Assembly: GCA_020631355.1 (NCBI GenBank)
Contig: JAHDHL010000036.1
Location: 1-52,665 of the forward strand
Reading direction: 5' to 3'
Source: Saprospiraceae bacterium
Lineage (GTDB): Bacteria > Bacteroidota > Bacteroidia > Chitinophagales > Saprospiraceae
Length of the DNA stretch: 52,665 bases
The position numbers were made by a program, and so were the translations under genes. Of the stretch, positions 9,889 through 18,236 are shown one piece after another; within the stretch, counting starts at the first letter, position 1, and each line of letters starts with the position of its first letter. The notes beneath the pieces were generated by a model, which was not told where the DNA came from, made no database searches, and saw nothing but the letters and a program-made list of their open reading frames with translations.

Positions 9889-10898
9889 TCCTCGTATTGT
9901 TTCAATGCTTCCCTAAGGTAATATTTCATTCGTTTCCGAACGATACTTGGTTCCAGTACTTCAACCGATTGTCCAAAACCAAGTAATAGTCGCTCCAATT
10001 CATAATTATGGTGCACCCTGATTTTAATCTTAATGCTTCGATCTGGATATTGTTCCAATAATTCTTGGGAATGATGAAGCGGTTTGGTCAGGATATAAGG
10101 AGCATTCTTACCATCAACCTTAAGAATGATATCATATAAAAAACGATCAGGAAGAACCGTCACACCAATGGTATGTTTGTAATATTCATCGCCATTGAAG
10201 TTGTTGTCCATATATGAAGCCCTTAGATCATGACTAATATGTTGCATCCTATCCAGGGCAAGCGTCTGTAATTTTTCCCATTCATTATGCCATCCTATGA
10301 GAAACCAACGATTATTGAATTCCTTGAGCAGGTATGGATGAACGACCAAATCACGGGGATGCCTGGCCTTGAATGATTGGTAACTGATACGAACTACGAC
10401 TTTTTTTAGAATAGCCTGATAAAGAACGTCCAGATATTCCAATCCTTTCAATTTCTCGTTCTTATCCAAATGAATGATGGCAGACTGGTGTGTTTTTTCC
10501 GTGTGGACCTTATCCTCCAATCGTTGGATAATGCCACCCAACTCGGAAAACAGCGAAAAATCCTTGAACTGCTTCAGGATTTCGACTGATTCTGAAAGGA
10601 CCTGCATGTCATTTTCCGTAAGGGGGATATTCGTTATGGAATAATCCGGGTCCTCATACCTATAATACTTCCGGTCATAAACGACAATGGGTGCATTATA
10701 TCCGAGTTTGTCACTTCTCATCATCTGAATATCCAGCTGGACAGTCCGTTTGCTTACATTGACATCCTTACCCTCATATTCATATAATGCTTCGGAACAA
10801 GCATCTATGAGGTCGTTCAATGTCCACTTTCGGTAACTGTTTTGTAAGCATTTGTCAATGGTTTTATAGCGGATGAGTGCATTCTTATTCTGAGCCAT
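9885..10898 (-). CDS. WYL-domain transcriptional regulator
   Basis: The 337-residue protein has an N-terminal winged helix-turn-helix of the DeoR/HTH_11 type (about 8-60; SKRTVQLDIQMMRSDKLG is the recognition part). A WYL ligand-sensing domain follows (about 150-260) with the core NRWFLIGWHNEWEKLQTLALDRM split over two strands, and a WCX-like tail lies at 265-335. WYL regulators often control DNA- or RNA-damage and defence genes, and some bind nucleic acid or nucleotide ligands. It heads the operon with the EamA and protease genes and is divergent from rtcB, with an inverted repeat in the shared 146-bp spacer. It is therefore a good candidate to control both directions. Confidence 0.88.
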   Translation of the reverse strand: MAQNKNALIRYKTIDKCLQNSYRKWTLNDLIDACSEALYEYEGKDVNVSKRTVQLDIQMMRSDKLGYNAPIVVYDRKYYRYEDPDYSITNIPLTENDMQVLSESVEILKQFKDFSLFSELGGIIQRLEDKVHTEKTHQSAIIHLDKNEKLKGLEYLDVLYQAILKKVVVRISYQSFKARHPRDLVVHPYLLKEFNNRWFLIGWHNEWEKLQTLALDRMQHISHDLRASYMDNNFNGDEYYKHTIGVTVLPDRFLYDIILKVDGKNAPYILTKPLHHSQELLEQYPDRSIKIKIRVHHNYELERLLLGFGQSVEVLEPSIVRKRMKYYLREALKQYEE

Positions 10899-10928
10899 AA
10901 AAATTAAATTAGTTATTTTTTTTGACTG

Positions 10929-10943
10929 CGCAAAATAGTTGCG
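10929..10943. promoter_or_regulatory. Inverted repeat, candidate operator between the WYL gene and rtcB
   Basis: CGCAA (10929-10933) and TTGCG (10939-10943) form a perfect 5-bp inverted repeat around AATAG, with a further T/A pair one base out on each side. It lies 31 bp before the WYL start and 101 bp before the rtcB start. A near-consensus -7 box for rtcB (CATCTTTG, 10955-10962) follows 11 bp later. On the minus strand the repeat overlaps TATTTTG, close to a -7 box for the WYL gene. The position fits a site for the regulator itself; that role is inferred. Confidence 0.45.
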
Positions 10944-11029
10944 TAGTAAGGTTCCATCTTTGTATTGTCATTAGGAAATAAGGAATGAGACACATTGTGA
11001 ATAGGACATTCCAACCTAATTATGAATAA

Positions 11030-12457
<1,428 letters not shown>

Positions 12458-12460
12458 AGC

Positions 12461-12486
12461 GTGTGGGGCAGTCAAATGCTCCACAC
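12461..12486 (+). terminator. Hairpin just after rtcB, weak or partial terminator
   Basis: GTGTGGGGC (12461-12469) pairs with GCTCCACAC (12478-12486), nine pairs including one G-T, starting 4 bases after the rtcB stop. No run of T follows, so it may not stop transcription well. It could mark the 3' end of the rtcB message or protect it, while letting transcription go on into the RNA elements. Confidence 0.4.
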
Positions 12487-12502
12487 CCTATGGATATGGA
12501 TT

Positions 12503-12568
12503 CAAGGTCAATCATTTCTTACTTCAACCTTACACTGTTAATGTATTTCAGAAATGGGATTACCTGAA
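12503..12568 (+). ncRNA. Small structured RNA element, copy A (Y RNA-like stem)
   Basis: The element folds as AGGT (12505-12508) with ACCT (12562-12565); a bulged C at 12509; AATC (12510-12513) with GATT (12558-12561); a two-base bulge GG at 12556-12557; and ATTTCT (12514-12519) with AGAAAT (12550-12555). This gives 14 pairs closing a 30-nt loop that starts TTACTTCAACC. Inside the loop TACA and TGTA can form a small extra stem. The same architecture occurs at copies B and C. It lies 45 bp past the rtcB stop in a region with no reading frame. Pairing is seen directly; expression as a separate RNA is inferred. Confidence 0.6.
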
Positions 12569-12591
12569 TTTTATACGAAAGTTTCGTCGTC

Positions 12592-12622
12592 AAGGCCAAC
12601 CCGTGGAGTGGGTTGATTACCA
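12592..12622 (+). other. Hairpin between copies A and B, possible worn copy of the element
   Basis: CAACCC (12597-12602) pairs with GGGTTG (12610-12615). The flanks keep parts of the element's conserved ends: AAGGCCAAC on the 5' side against AAGGTCAATC in copy A, and GATTACC on the 3' side. It may be a shortened or decayed fourth copy, or simply a spacer hairpin. Confidence 0.25.
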
Positions 12623-12637
12623 TATTCAAGAATAAGT

Positions 12638-12697
12638 CGAGGTCAATTGTTTCTTACTTCAACCATACTGATCGATACAGAAGCAAGATTACCTGAC
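12638..12697 (+). ncRNA. Small structured RNA element, copy B (Y RNA-like stem)
   Basis: The fold is the same as copy A: AGGT (12640-12643) with ACCT (12691-12694); bulged C12644; AATT (12645-12648) with GATT (12687-12690); bulge AA at 12685-12686; and GTTTCT (12649-12654) with AGAAGC (12679-12684). The first pair of the upper stem is A-T in copy A and G-C here, a compensatory change, and two further pairs become G-T. The loop is 24 nt and starts TTACTTCAACC like copy A. It ends about 115 bp before the start of the next gene. Confidence 0.6.
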
Positions 12698-12811
12698 ATT
12701 TTAATGATTGGATGATACGATTGAACCACAATGACAACTAAGAGCAGTTACAAAAGGAATAGAATTAGCACAAAGTGTTACATCTGAACATGCTCTAAAA
12801 ATTAAAGAGTA

Positions 12812-15049
12812 ATGAAGCATTTATTACAAGTCTCCCTGAGACAACAAGCCATATATATTCCTGATGCTTCCATCATGGAACAAGGGGCCATCGCTCCCCA
12901 TACATCAACATTGATTACCAATGCTGCAGACTTGGGATATGCATTCTCCGAATCCGCATTCAGGGTGTTGAACCAAACCAGTCCCCAGTACCAATTGGAA
13001 TTCCTGAAGTTCTTGGGAGAGGTATCGGGTACGAATAAGAACTGGACTCCTCTGGTCAAGGAATGGAATATTCCCACAGGTGAATCCGAAGTGGATTATA
13101 TCATGACTTTCATCGCCAATTTCTTTGGTTATGAGAATGGAACCCAACTTCCGTGTGGACATTTGATTCCTGAGGGGTCATTCCCGATGGAGCGGTATAA
13201 TGGTTGTCCGTACTGCGGTACGCCATTCGAAAAGGGAGAAATCGAAGTCATGGGGCAGGGTAGTAAATTCAAGATATTGGAACTCTGGACGGATGAGGAT
13301 ATCCAACAGTTTTACATGGATTTACTGGCTTCCAAAACTGCGCTGGATGCCACGCAGGCCGATAGCCTTAAACTCTTGATGTCCTATTTTGAAATTCCGG
13401 AGGGAATCAAGGTGGGAATGAAAGAAACCCTGATGTTGGTGGTGGATGAATTGATTGAGAAAGGTAGGGACTTGGAAGCAAAGAAATTATTCAAGAATCC
13501 CAATGATATACTGCGTTACCTTTGGTATAAGAATACGGATTTTCTACAAATCATCAAGCCAAAGGTGGCTGTCAACAGAGTGGCTGCGAATCACGGACAC
13601 TTGAATTATGCATATGGGAAAAGTGCCCAGGCAAGAATGGCTTCCATCAAGAAGCTGAGACTCAAGTACACTCGTAAGGAGTGCAGGATAGTAGCTACTT
13701 GGATGAACGGATTGAGAATCAGCGCTGAACAGTGCTGCGAAATCATGCATCCTAAGCGTGAAATGTGGGTCAGGTTCATTCGGGCACTTAGATTGGCGGA
13801 ATATGCCAAGCGTAAGAATTTTGGCAAACTAGCACAAATATTGGATATCTTTTATAATGAAAGATACACCACTGTGGAGAGCCACATCATGCACTACAAG
13901 TTGCGGTATGATGCCCGGAATACATTCCATATGTTGAAGGAAAGACCGGGTTTATTCGCCCGCTCGTTATTCGCCAATATGCTTTGGTTCGGAAAAGAGG
14001 TAACCTTGGGACACTTCAAGGAAATCCTGGATCAGGTTCCAGCCAGATTGTTGTTTACATTGAATATGTATGCTCCCATTTATTTTGATGTGAATGGTTC
14101 CCGTTCCATCAAGCCATTGGGGGGGACGCAGAAAGCTATTCCTACGAATAAGTATCTGAAATTATTCAACGCTCCACAACTCAAGGAAATGGTTGAGGGG
14201 GTAGAGGAAATGTGTATGGAAAGCATGAGGCAACGATTCGAGAAGATGCCTACGAATGCGAAGACCATTTATATCCACAATGGATTATTCAAGATTCCGG
14301 TTTCCATTGGTGACCGTTCTGATAACGTACAGGATTTGCCGAGTGCCTTGATGGGAACTCGATTTCCCTTGGAGGGGAATAAGGTCCGATTGTTCATGCA
14401 ATGGGGAGAGGGATTGCCGGCCCAGCATTTGGATATGGATCTGAGTTGCCGTGTGGCTTATGAGGATAAGACTGAGTTCTGTTCCTATTCCAGACTTAGG
14501 ATCAAGGGCTGTAAGCACAGTGGGGACATCATTCAAATCCCGGATAAGATAGGTACTGCCGAATATATCGAAATCAATGTCGACCAATTGGCCAAGGCCA
14601 AGGCGAAGTATGTAAGTTTTACCTGTAATGCCTATTCCAACGGGGCCATAACTCCGAACCTCGTTGTGGGATGGATGGATAGCAAGTTTCCGATGAGGAT
14701 TTCCAAGAAGTCGGGAGTAGCTTATGATCCATCCTGTGTACAGCATCAGGTAAGGATTGTCAATTCCCTTGCCAAGGGAATGGTATTCGGTGTATTGGAT
14801 GTGGAAGCCAGGGAAGTGGTTTGGTTGGAAATGAGTTTCGGTGGCCAGGTCGTCCAGAATCTGGATACGAAAGGTGTCGAAACCTTATTGAGGAAATTGG
14901 ATAGCAAACTCAATATAGGGGAACTACTCCAAATCAAGGCCGAAGCCCAAGGATTAAGGATTACCAATTCCAAGGAAATGGCCGATGAGGTCTACGATAT
15001 GGAATGGTCCAGAAATACAGCAGTGGTGACGCAATTATTACTGGATTAG
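12812..15049 (+). CDS. RING-finger/TerD-like RNA-system protein, 745 residues
   Basis: Three parts are visible. Residues 1-110 are a helical lead. At 113-139 a treble-clef zinc finger has CGH (Cys115, His117) and CPYC (Cys132, Cys135) with NGCPYCGTPF, resembling prokaryotic RING finger family 4. Residues about 150-480 are helical and basic, with HEAT-like helix pairs (KKLRLKYTRKECRIVATW, RPGLFARSLFANMLWFGKE). Residues about 515-680 form a beta-rich domain like TerD: VRLFMQWGEG, DMDLSC (541-546), HSGD (569-572), EYIEINVDQL and a closing W. The TerD-like calcium acidic residues are only partly kept. It is flanked by three structured RNA elements and follows rtcB, so binding of RNA, perhaps in a Ro60-like way, is inferred. 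No enzyme motif was seen. Confidence 0.7.
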   Translation: MKHLLQVSLRQQAIYIPDASIMEQGAIAPHTSTLITNAADLGYAFSESAFRVLNQTSPQYQLEFLKFLGEVSGTNKNWTPLVKEWNIPTGESEVDYIMTFIANFFGYENGTQLPCGHLIPEGSFPMERYNGCPYCGTPFEKGEIEVMGQGSKFKILELWTDEDIQQFYMDLLASKTALDATQADSLKLLMSYFEIPEGIKVGMKETLMLVVDELIEKGRDLEAKKLFKNPNDILRYLWYKNTDFLQIIKPKVAVNRVAANHGHLNYAYGKSAQARMASIKKLRLKYTRKECRIVATWMNGLRISAEQCCEIMHPKREMWVRFIRALRLAEYAKRKNFGKLAQILDIFYNERYTTVESHIMHYKLRYDARNTFHMLKERPGLFARSLFANMLWFGKEVTLGHFKEILDQVPARLLFTLNMYAPIYFDVNGSRSIKPLGGTQKAIPTNKYLKLFNAPQLKEMVEGVEEMCMESMRQRFEKMPTNAKTIYIHNGLFKIPVSIGDRSDNVQDLPSALMGTRFPLEGNKVRLFMQWGEGLPAQHLDMDLSCRVAYEDKTEFCSYSRLRIKGCKHSGDIIQIPDKIGTAEYIEINVDQLAKAKAKYVSFTCNAYSNGAITPNLVVGWMDSKFPMRISKKSGVAYDPSCVQHQVRIVNSLAKGMVFGVLDVEAREVVWLEMSFGGQVVQNLDTKGVETLLRKLDSKLNIGELLQIKAEAQGLRITNSKEMADEVYDMEWSRNTAVVTQLLLD

Positions 15050-15067
15050 AAATATCCGAAAATAAAA

Positions 15068-15133
15068 GTCAGGTCAATTTGTTCTTACTTCTCTCATGCG
15101 ATTACTGACCGAAACAGAACAAGGATTACCTAC
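15068..15133 (+). ncRNA. Small structured RNA element, copy C (Y RNA-like stem)
   Basis: This third copy starts about 20 bp after the stop of the 745-residue gene. AGGT (15071-15074) pairs with ACCT (15128-15131); C15075 is bulged; AATTT (15076-15080) pairs with GGATT (15123-15127) using two G-T pairs; AA (15121-15122) is bulged; and GTTCT (15081-15085) pairs with AGAAC (15116-15120). The loop is 30 nt and starts TTACTTC. A strong terminator begins 11 bp later, so this copy may be released as the 3' end of the transcript. Confidence 0.6.
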
Positions 15134-15141
15134 AATTGATT

Positions 15142-15168
15142 CAGTCATCTGAAATAATCAGATGACTG
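15142..15168 (+). terminator. Strong terminator ending the rtcB/RNA/RING-TerD unit
   Basis: CAGTCATCTG (15142-15151) pairs perfectly with CAGATGACTG (15159-15168) around a 7-nt loop, followed by TTTCTATTTAT. It separates this unit from the convergent ATP-grasp gene ending at 15176. Confidence 0.85.
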
Positions 15169-15175
15169 TTTCTAT

Positions 15176-15934
15176 TTATATGGGATTATAATGATTTTCT
15201 AATGCAATGATGAGTTTCTGAAGATTGGCTGCATAGAATCCTGCACTGTTGATACAATTTACTTCCACGATTTTCCAACCCTGCTCAGTTTTGCAAATAT
15301 CCAATACGAATGCATTCGCAGGTTGGTAAATCTGAACCATCTTATCTGCAAAATCCAATCCATCGGAATCCGTGAATTCCGTATATCTTACATCCTTGCC
15401 CACCTTGTATGTACTAGCCGTAATTACTTTTTTATTGACAATCCAACAACGGATTTCTTGGAAAATATTTTTAGGTGTTGCCACCTGAATCATGATTTTT
15501 TCCTTATTTCTTTTTTGTATTATTTTTTCCAAAATAGAATTCCAATCCGATGAATTAAAAACCTTTCCCGTAAATATTTTTGAATCCTTTGTAGGTCTGA
15601 TGAATTGATTTCCGAGATTAAAATTTATGGGTGTTCGAATATCCTGTATCTTACTATCCGCATTCAATAAATAGGTATTCCAATATTCGGAATAAATGGT
15701 ATAGTCATGATTTTCATTCATCAGACTACCGGGATACCATGACTTTTTCTTTGCCAGTCTGGCTAATTTTATCGAACCAAAACAAAAAACATCATTCCTT
15801 TCTAAATGGACATGAATGGATTCGGAATCATCAATTCTAATGATTTCAAAATCCAACCCGAGCCTTTTGACAGCGTCAATGATTCGGTCATAATGCATTT
15901 CTCTGAAAACATTTTCTTGGATATAATAAAACAT
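15176..15934 (-). CDS. ATP-grasp family protein (R2K-clade, DUF4343-like)
   Basis: The 252-residue protein shows the marks of the R2K branch of ATP-grasp enzymes: FIRPTKDSKIFTGKVF (lysine-bearing strand), EIRCWIVNKKVITASTY (the Arg-containing part) and FVLDICKTEQGWKIVEVNCINSAGFY near the end, where the acidic and Asn residues (EVN) bind Mg-ATP. Such enzymes join a carboxylate to an amine through an acyl phosphate, and R2K members are thought to modify peptides or proteins. The substrate is unknown. It follows the lipoprotein gene at 15947 by 12 bp, so the two form an operon. It is convergent with the RNA island, which argues against a shared function. Confidence 0.75.
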   Translation of the reverse strand: MFYYIQENVFREMHYDRIIDAVKRLGLDFEIIRIDDSESIHVHLERNDVFCFGSIKLARLAKKKSWYPGSLMNENHDYTIYSEYWNTYLLNADSKIQDIRTPINFNLGNQFIRPTKDSKIFTGKVFNSSDWNSILEKIIQKRNKEKIMIQVATPKNIFQEIRCWIVNKKVITASTYKVGKDVRYTEFTDSDGLDFADKMVQIYQPANAFVLDICKTEQGWKIVEVNCINSAGFYAANLQKLIIALENHYNPI

Positions 15935-15946
15935 ATGAACTGGATT

Positions 15947-16519
15947 CTATTTGATGTTACACAATTGGTCACGGTCTTTTTCATCGGGTATATACCGTAC
16001 CAATTCCTGCCCTTCTTCTTTGTTTAATGCCTCCAAAGAAATCCCTTGATTTACGGTACAGACATGTATGTTATCCCCCTCTTTCCAGTCATTGGTTTCA
16101 TAAACCGTTCTATCCAATGTCCAGTTTTTATTATTGTAAGTAATATAATGGTCCGCTACGAAATAACCTCCATCAGGAAAGTAGGTATGGATACGAAAAA
16201 CATCATCATTTGAATTTTCAGGGAAAATATCACCTATGACAAGTCCACCATCCTGACTTAGATTTGTTGTTTTTAATACCAATTCGTATTGTTCATTATG
16301 ATGGATGAAAAGCAGTAATTCCTCGCCATAATATTTTTCATTACTAACTATCTTATCCATTACACCATCCTTGTTGAGATCGATATTTCGGATGAAATAA
16401 TCTTCATTATTCATATAGTAATCCAGAAGTTTTTGGTCGGTTTTTTCATTCTGGATTTTTGGTTTGGGATTGCAAGCGATGATACTGAAAAATATGAATG
16501 TGAAGTAGATATATTTCAT
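15947..16519 (-). CDS. Lipoprotein with Ca-binding-like DxNxDG motif
   Basis: This 190-residue lipoprotein has the short signal MKYIYFTFIFFSIIAC (Cys16). Residues about 46-54 read DLNKDGVMD, a DxNxDGxxD loop as in FG-GAP or EF-hand-like calcium sites. The rest looks like one beta-rich domain with YFVADHYITYNNKNWTLDRTVYET. No clear family was recognised. It is the first gene of a two-gene unit with the ATP-grasp protein, and its base use is somewhat more AT-rich than that of the central genes. Confidence 0.65.
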   Translation of the reverse strand: MKYIYFTFIFFSIIACNPKPKIQNEKTDQKLLDYYMNNEDYFIRNIDLNKDGVMDKIVSNEKYYGEELLLFIHHNEQYELVLKTTNLSQDGGLVIGDIFPENSNDDVFRIHTYFPDGGYFVADHYITYNNKNWTLDRTVYETNDWKEGDNIHVCTVNQGISLEALNKEEGQELVRYIPDEKDRDQLCNIK

Positions 16520-16595
16520 TCTCCTAGAAATTGATTATATTAAAATTACAAACTATCCCTTATCCTGACAAGTTCCTAGCCAAACCTAACTTACT

Positions 16596-17030
16596 ATGAA
16601 AGCATCCAACTTATTATTCCGTCCATTATTCGAACATCCGTTGACCATTATCAGAATCTGTACTGGTATTGGATTCATTATCCAAGGAATGAATGTATTC
16701 CATTCGGGATATATGGATGGCCATGTAAGTATCTTTGCCGATTTACACCAATTACCCATGCCCGAATTGATGGCTTACCTGTCGAAAGGCGGTGAGTTGG
16801 TTTTGGGAATCCTGTTGGTTTTGGGCTTATTCACGCGTATTGCAGCACTGATGCTGATGATAAATATGGCTGTGGCTACCTTTTATGCCCTTGGTGGTGA
16901 TATCCTGAGTACGGAGAATTATCAGACACAAATCAGTTGGTTTTATTTCATTGTGGGTTTTGCAATTTTTGTGAGTGGCCCCACCGCCTACTCCTTGGAT
17001 AAGGATTGGTTATTGAAGAAAAAGGACTGA
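16596..17030 (+). CDS. DoxX family membrane protein
   Basis: The 144-residue protein has four predicted membrane segments. The DoxX signatures are RICTGIGFIIQGMNVFHSG (segment 1), KGGELVLGILLVLGLFTRIAALMLMINMAVA (segments 2 and 3) and a closing FAIFVSGPTAYSLDK. DoxX proteins are small inner-membrane proteins; related ones belong to a thiosulfate:quinone oxidoreductase or take part in resistance to oxidative stress, but most are uncharacterised. It stands alone, 76 bp divergent from the lipoprotein gene at 16519. Confidence 0.88.
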   Translation: MKASNLLFRPLFEHPLTIIRICTGIGFIIQGMNVFHSGYMDGHVSIFADLHQLPMPELMAYLSKGGELVLGILLVLGLFTRIAALMLMINMAVATFYALGGDILSTENYQTQISWFYFIVGFAIFVSGPTAYSLDKDWLLKKKD

Positions 17031-17245
17031 TGAATCCCATATTGCATTGTACTTTCAAACCTCTAATACTCGAACTCCTTGGATTAAGGGGTAAAATCCT
17101 AGTATTTATCTAAAAAACTAGCAAAAACCCCCTGATTACGGTAGATTGTAAACGAATTCAATGTTATATTCATTGATATAATAAAGGATTGAAAACATCA
17201 ATTCAGATAGAAACCAAAATTGTTTAAACCAAAATAAATTATAAC

Positions 17246-18154
17246 ATGGCCGAAGTATTTTCATCCCCATCTGTATTTTTTACAGTCAGTCAACAAACAG
17301 CAGCCGTAGTCGAGCGATTTGGTAAGTTTGAAAGTATCCGTCATCCGGGTCTCCAGTTCAAAGTTCCTTTCGTGGACCAGATTGCAGGTCGTGTCAGTCT
17401 TAAGATTCAACAATTGGATGTACTCGTGGAAACCAAGACCAAGGATGATGTTTTCGTCCGAATCAAGGTATCCGTACAGTTCAATATTATCAAGGAAAAG
17501 ATATATGAGGCATTCTATAAGCTGGAGAATCCTCATGACCAGATTACATCATATGTATTCGATACCATCCGTGCGGAAGTACCCAAGATGAAACTGGATG
17601 ATGTATTCGAAAGAAAGGATGATATTGCGATAGCCATCAAGCGGGACCTTTCAGAAGCAATGGAAACCTATGGTTATAATATCGTAAAGGCACTGGTAAC
17701 GGATATCGATCCGGATGCTGCAGTGAAACATGCGATGAATCGTATCAATGCATCAGAACGTGAGAAGGTAGCCGCAGAATATGAGGCAGAAGCTGAAAGA
17801 ATCCGTATTGTAGCCAAGGCCAAGGCAGAAGCGGAATCCAAGCGCCTACAAGGTCAGGGTATTGCCGATCAGCGTAGGGAAATTGCAAGGGGTCTTGAGG
17901 AGTCCGTGGAAGTATTGAACACCGTAGGTATCAATTCCCAGGAGGCATCGGCCCTGATTGTGGTGACCCAACACTATGATACACTTCAGGCAATGGGTGA
18001 GAATTCGAATAGTAATTTGATATTGCTACCGAATACACCGGACAATGCAAGTAATCTGTTGACTCAGATGGTCACTTCATTCTCGGCATCAGCCCAGATC
18101 GGAGAGGCAATGAAGAAGCAGAATTCAAAGAAACTACCTCCTAAGAAAGACTAG
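17246..18154 (+). CDS. SPFH/Band 7 protein, HIR-like
   Basis: The 302-residue protein consists of an SPFH (prohibitin/stomatin) domain (about 10-180), a helical coiled region rich in Ala and Glu (about 175-235, AEYEAEAERIRIVAKAKAEAE) and a short tail. It lacks an N-terminal membrane helix, unlike stomatin or FtsH-associated HflK. Its blocks VVERFGKFE, KIQQLDVLVETKTKDDVFV, DTIRAEVPKMKLDDVFE and IVVTQHYDTL closely match plant hypersensitive-induced reaction proteins. Such proteins form oligomeric scaffolds on membranes. It is a single-gene unit with a terminator right after it. It lies 2 kb from the RNA island and is not cotranscribed with it. Confidence 0.9.
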   Translation: MAEVFSSPSVFFTVSQQTAAVVERFGKFESIRHPGLQFKVPFVDQIAGRVSLKIQQLDVLVETKTKDDVFVRIKVSVQFNIIKEKIYEAFYKLENPHDQITSYVFDTIRAEVPKMKLDDVFERKDDIAIAIKRDLSEAMETYGYNIVKALVTDIDPDAAVKHAMNRINASEREKVAAEYEAEAERIRIVAKAKAEAESKRLQGQGIADQRREIARGLEESVEVLNTVGINSQEASALIVVTQHYDTLQAMGENSNSNLILLPNTPDNASNLLTQMVTSFSASAQIGEAMKKQNSKKLPPKKD

Positions 18155-18188
18155 GAGTAGTATAAGATTCTTATGGATAAGAATAATG

Positions 18189-18213
18189 TCCCCGGCATGT
18201 ACCATGTCGGGGA
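18189..18213 (+). terminator. Terminator of the SPFH gene
   Basis: CCCCGGCATG (18190-18199) pairs with CATGTCGGGG (18103+100 to 18212) around a TAC loop, with one G-T pair and an extra T-A pair at the base, followed by TTTATTATT. It lies about 35 bp after the stop and 24 bp before the convergent histidine kinase gene end. Confidence 0.8.
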
Positions 18214-18236
18214 TTTATTATTGGAGTGACTCAGGC

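Noticed and set aside
15176-16519. Idea that the ATP-grasp protein and its lipoprotein partner belong to the rtcB/TerD island, since TerD systems can include ATP-grasp enzymes.
   Set aside because: They are on the opposite strand, beyond a strong terminator, and form their own operon; nothing in the sequence links them to the island.
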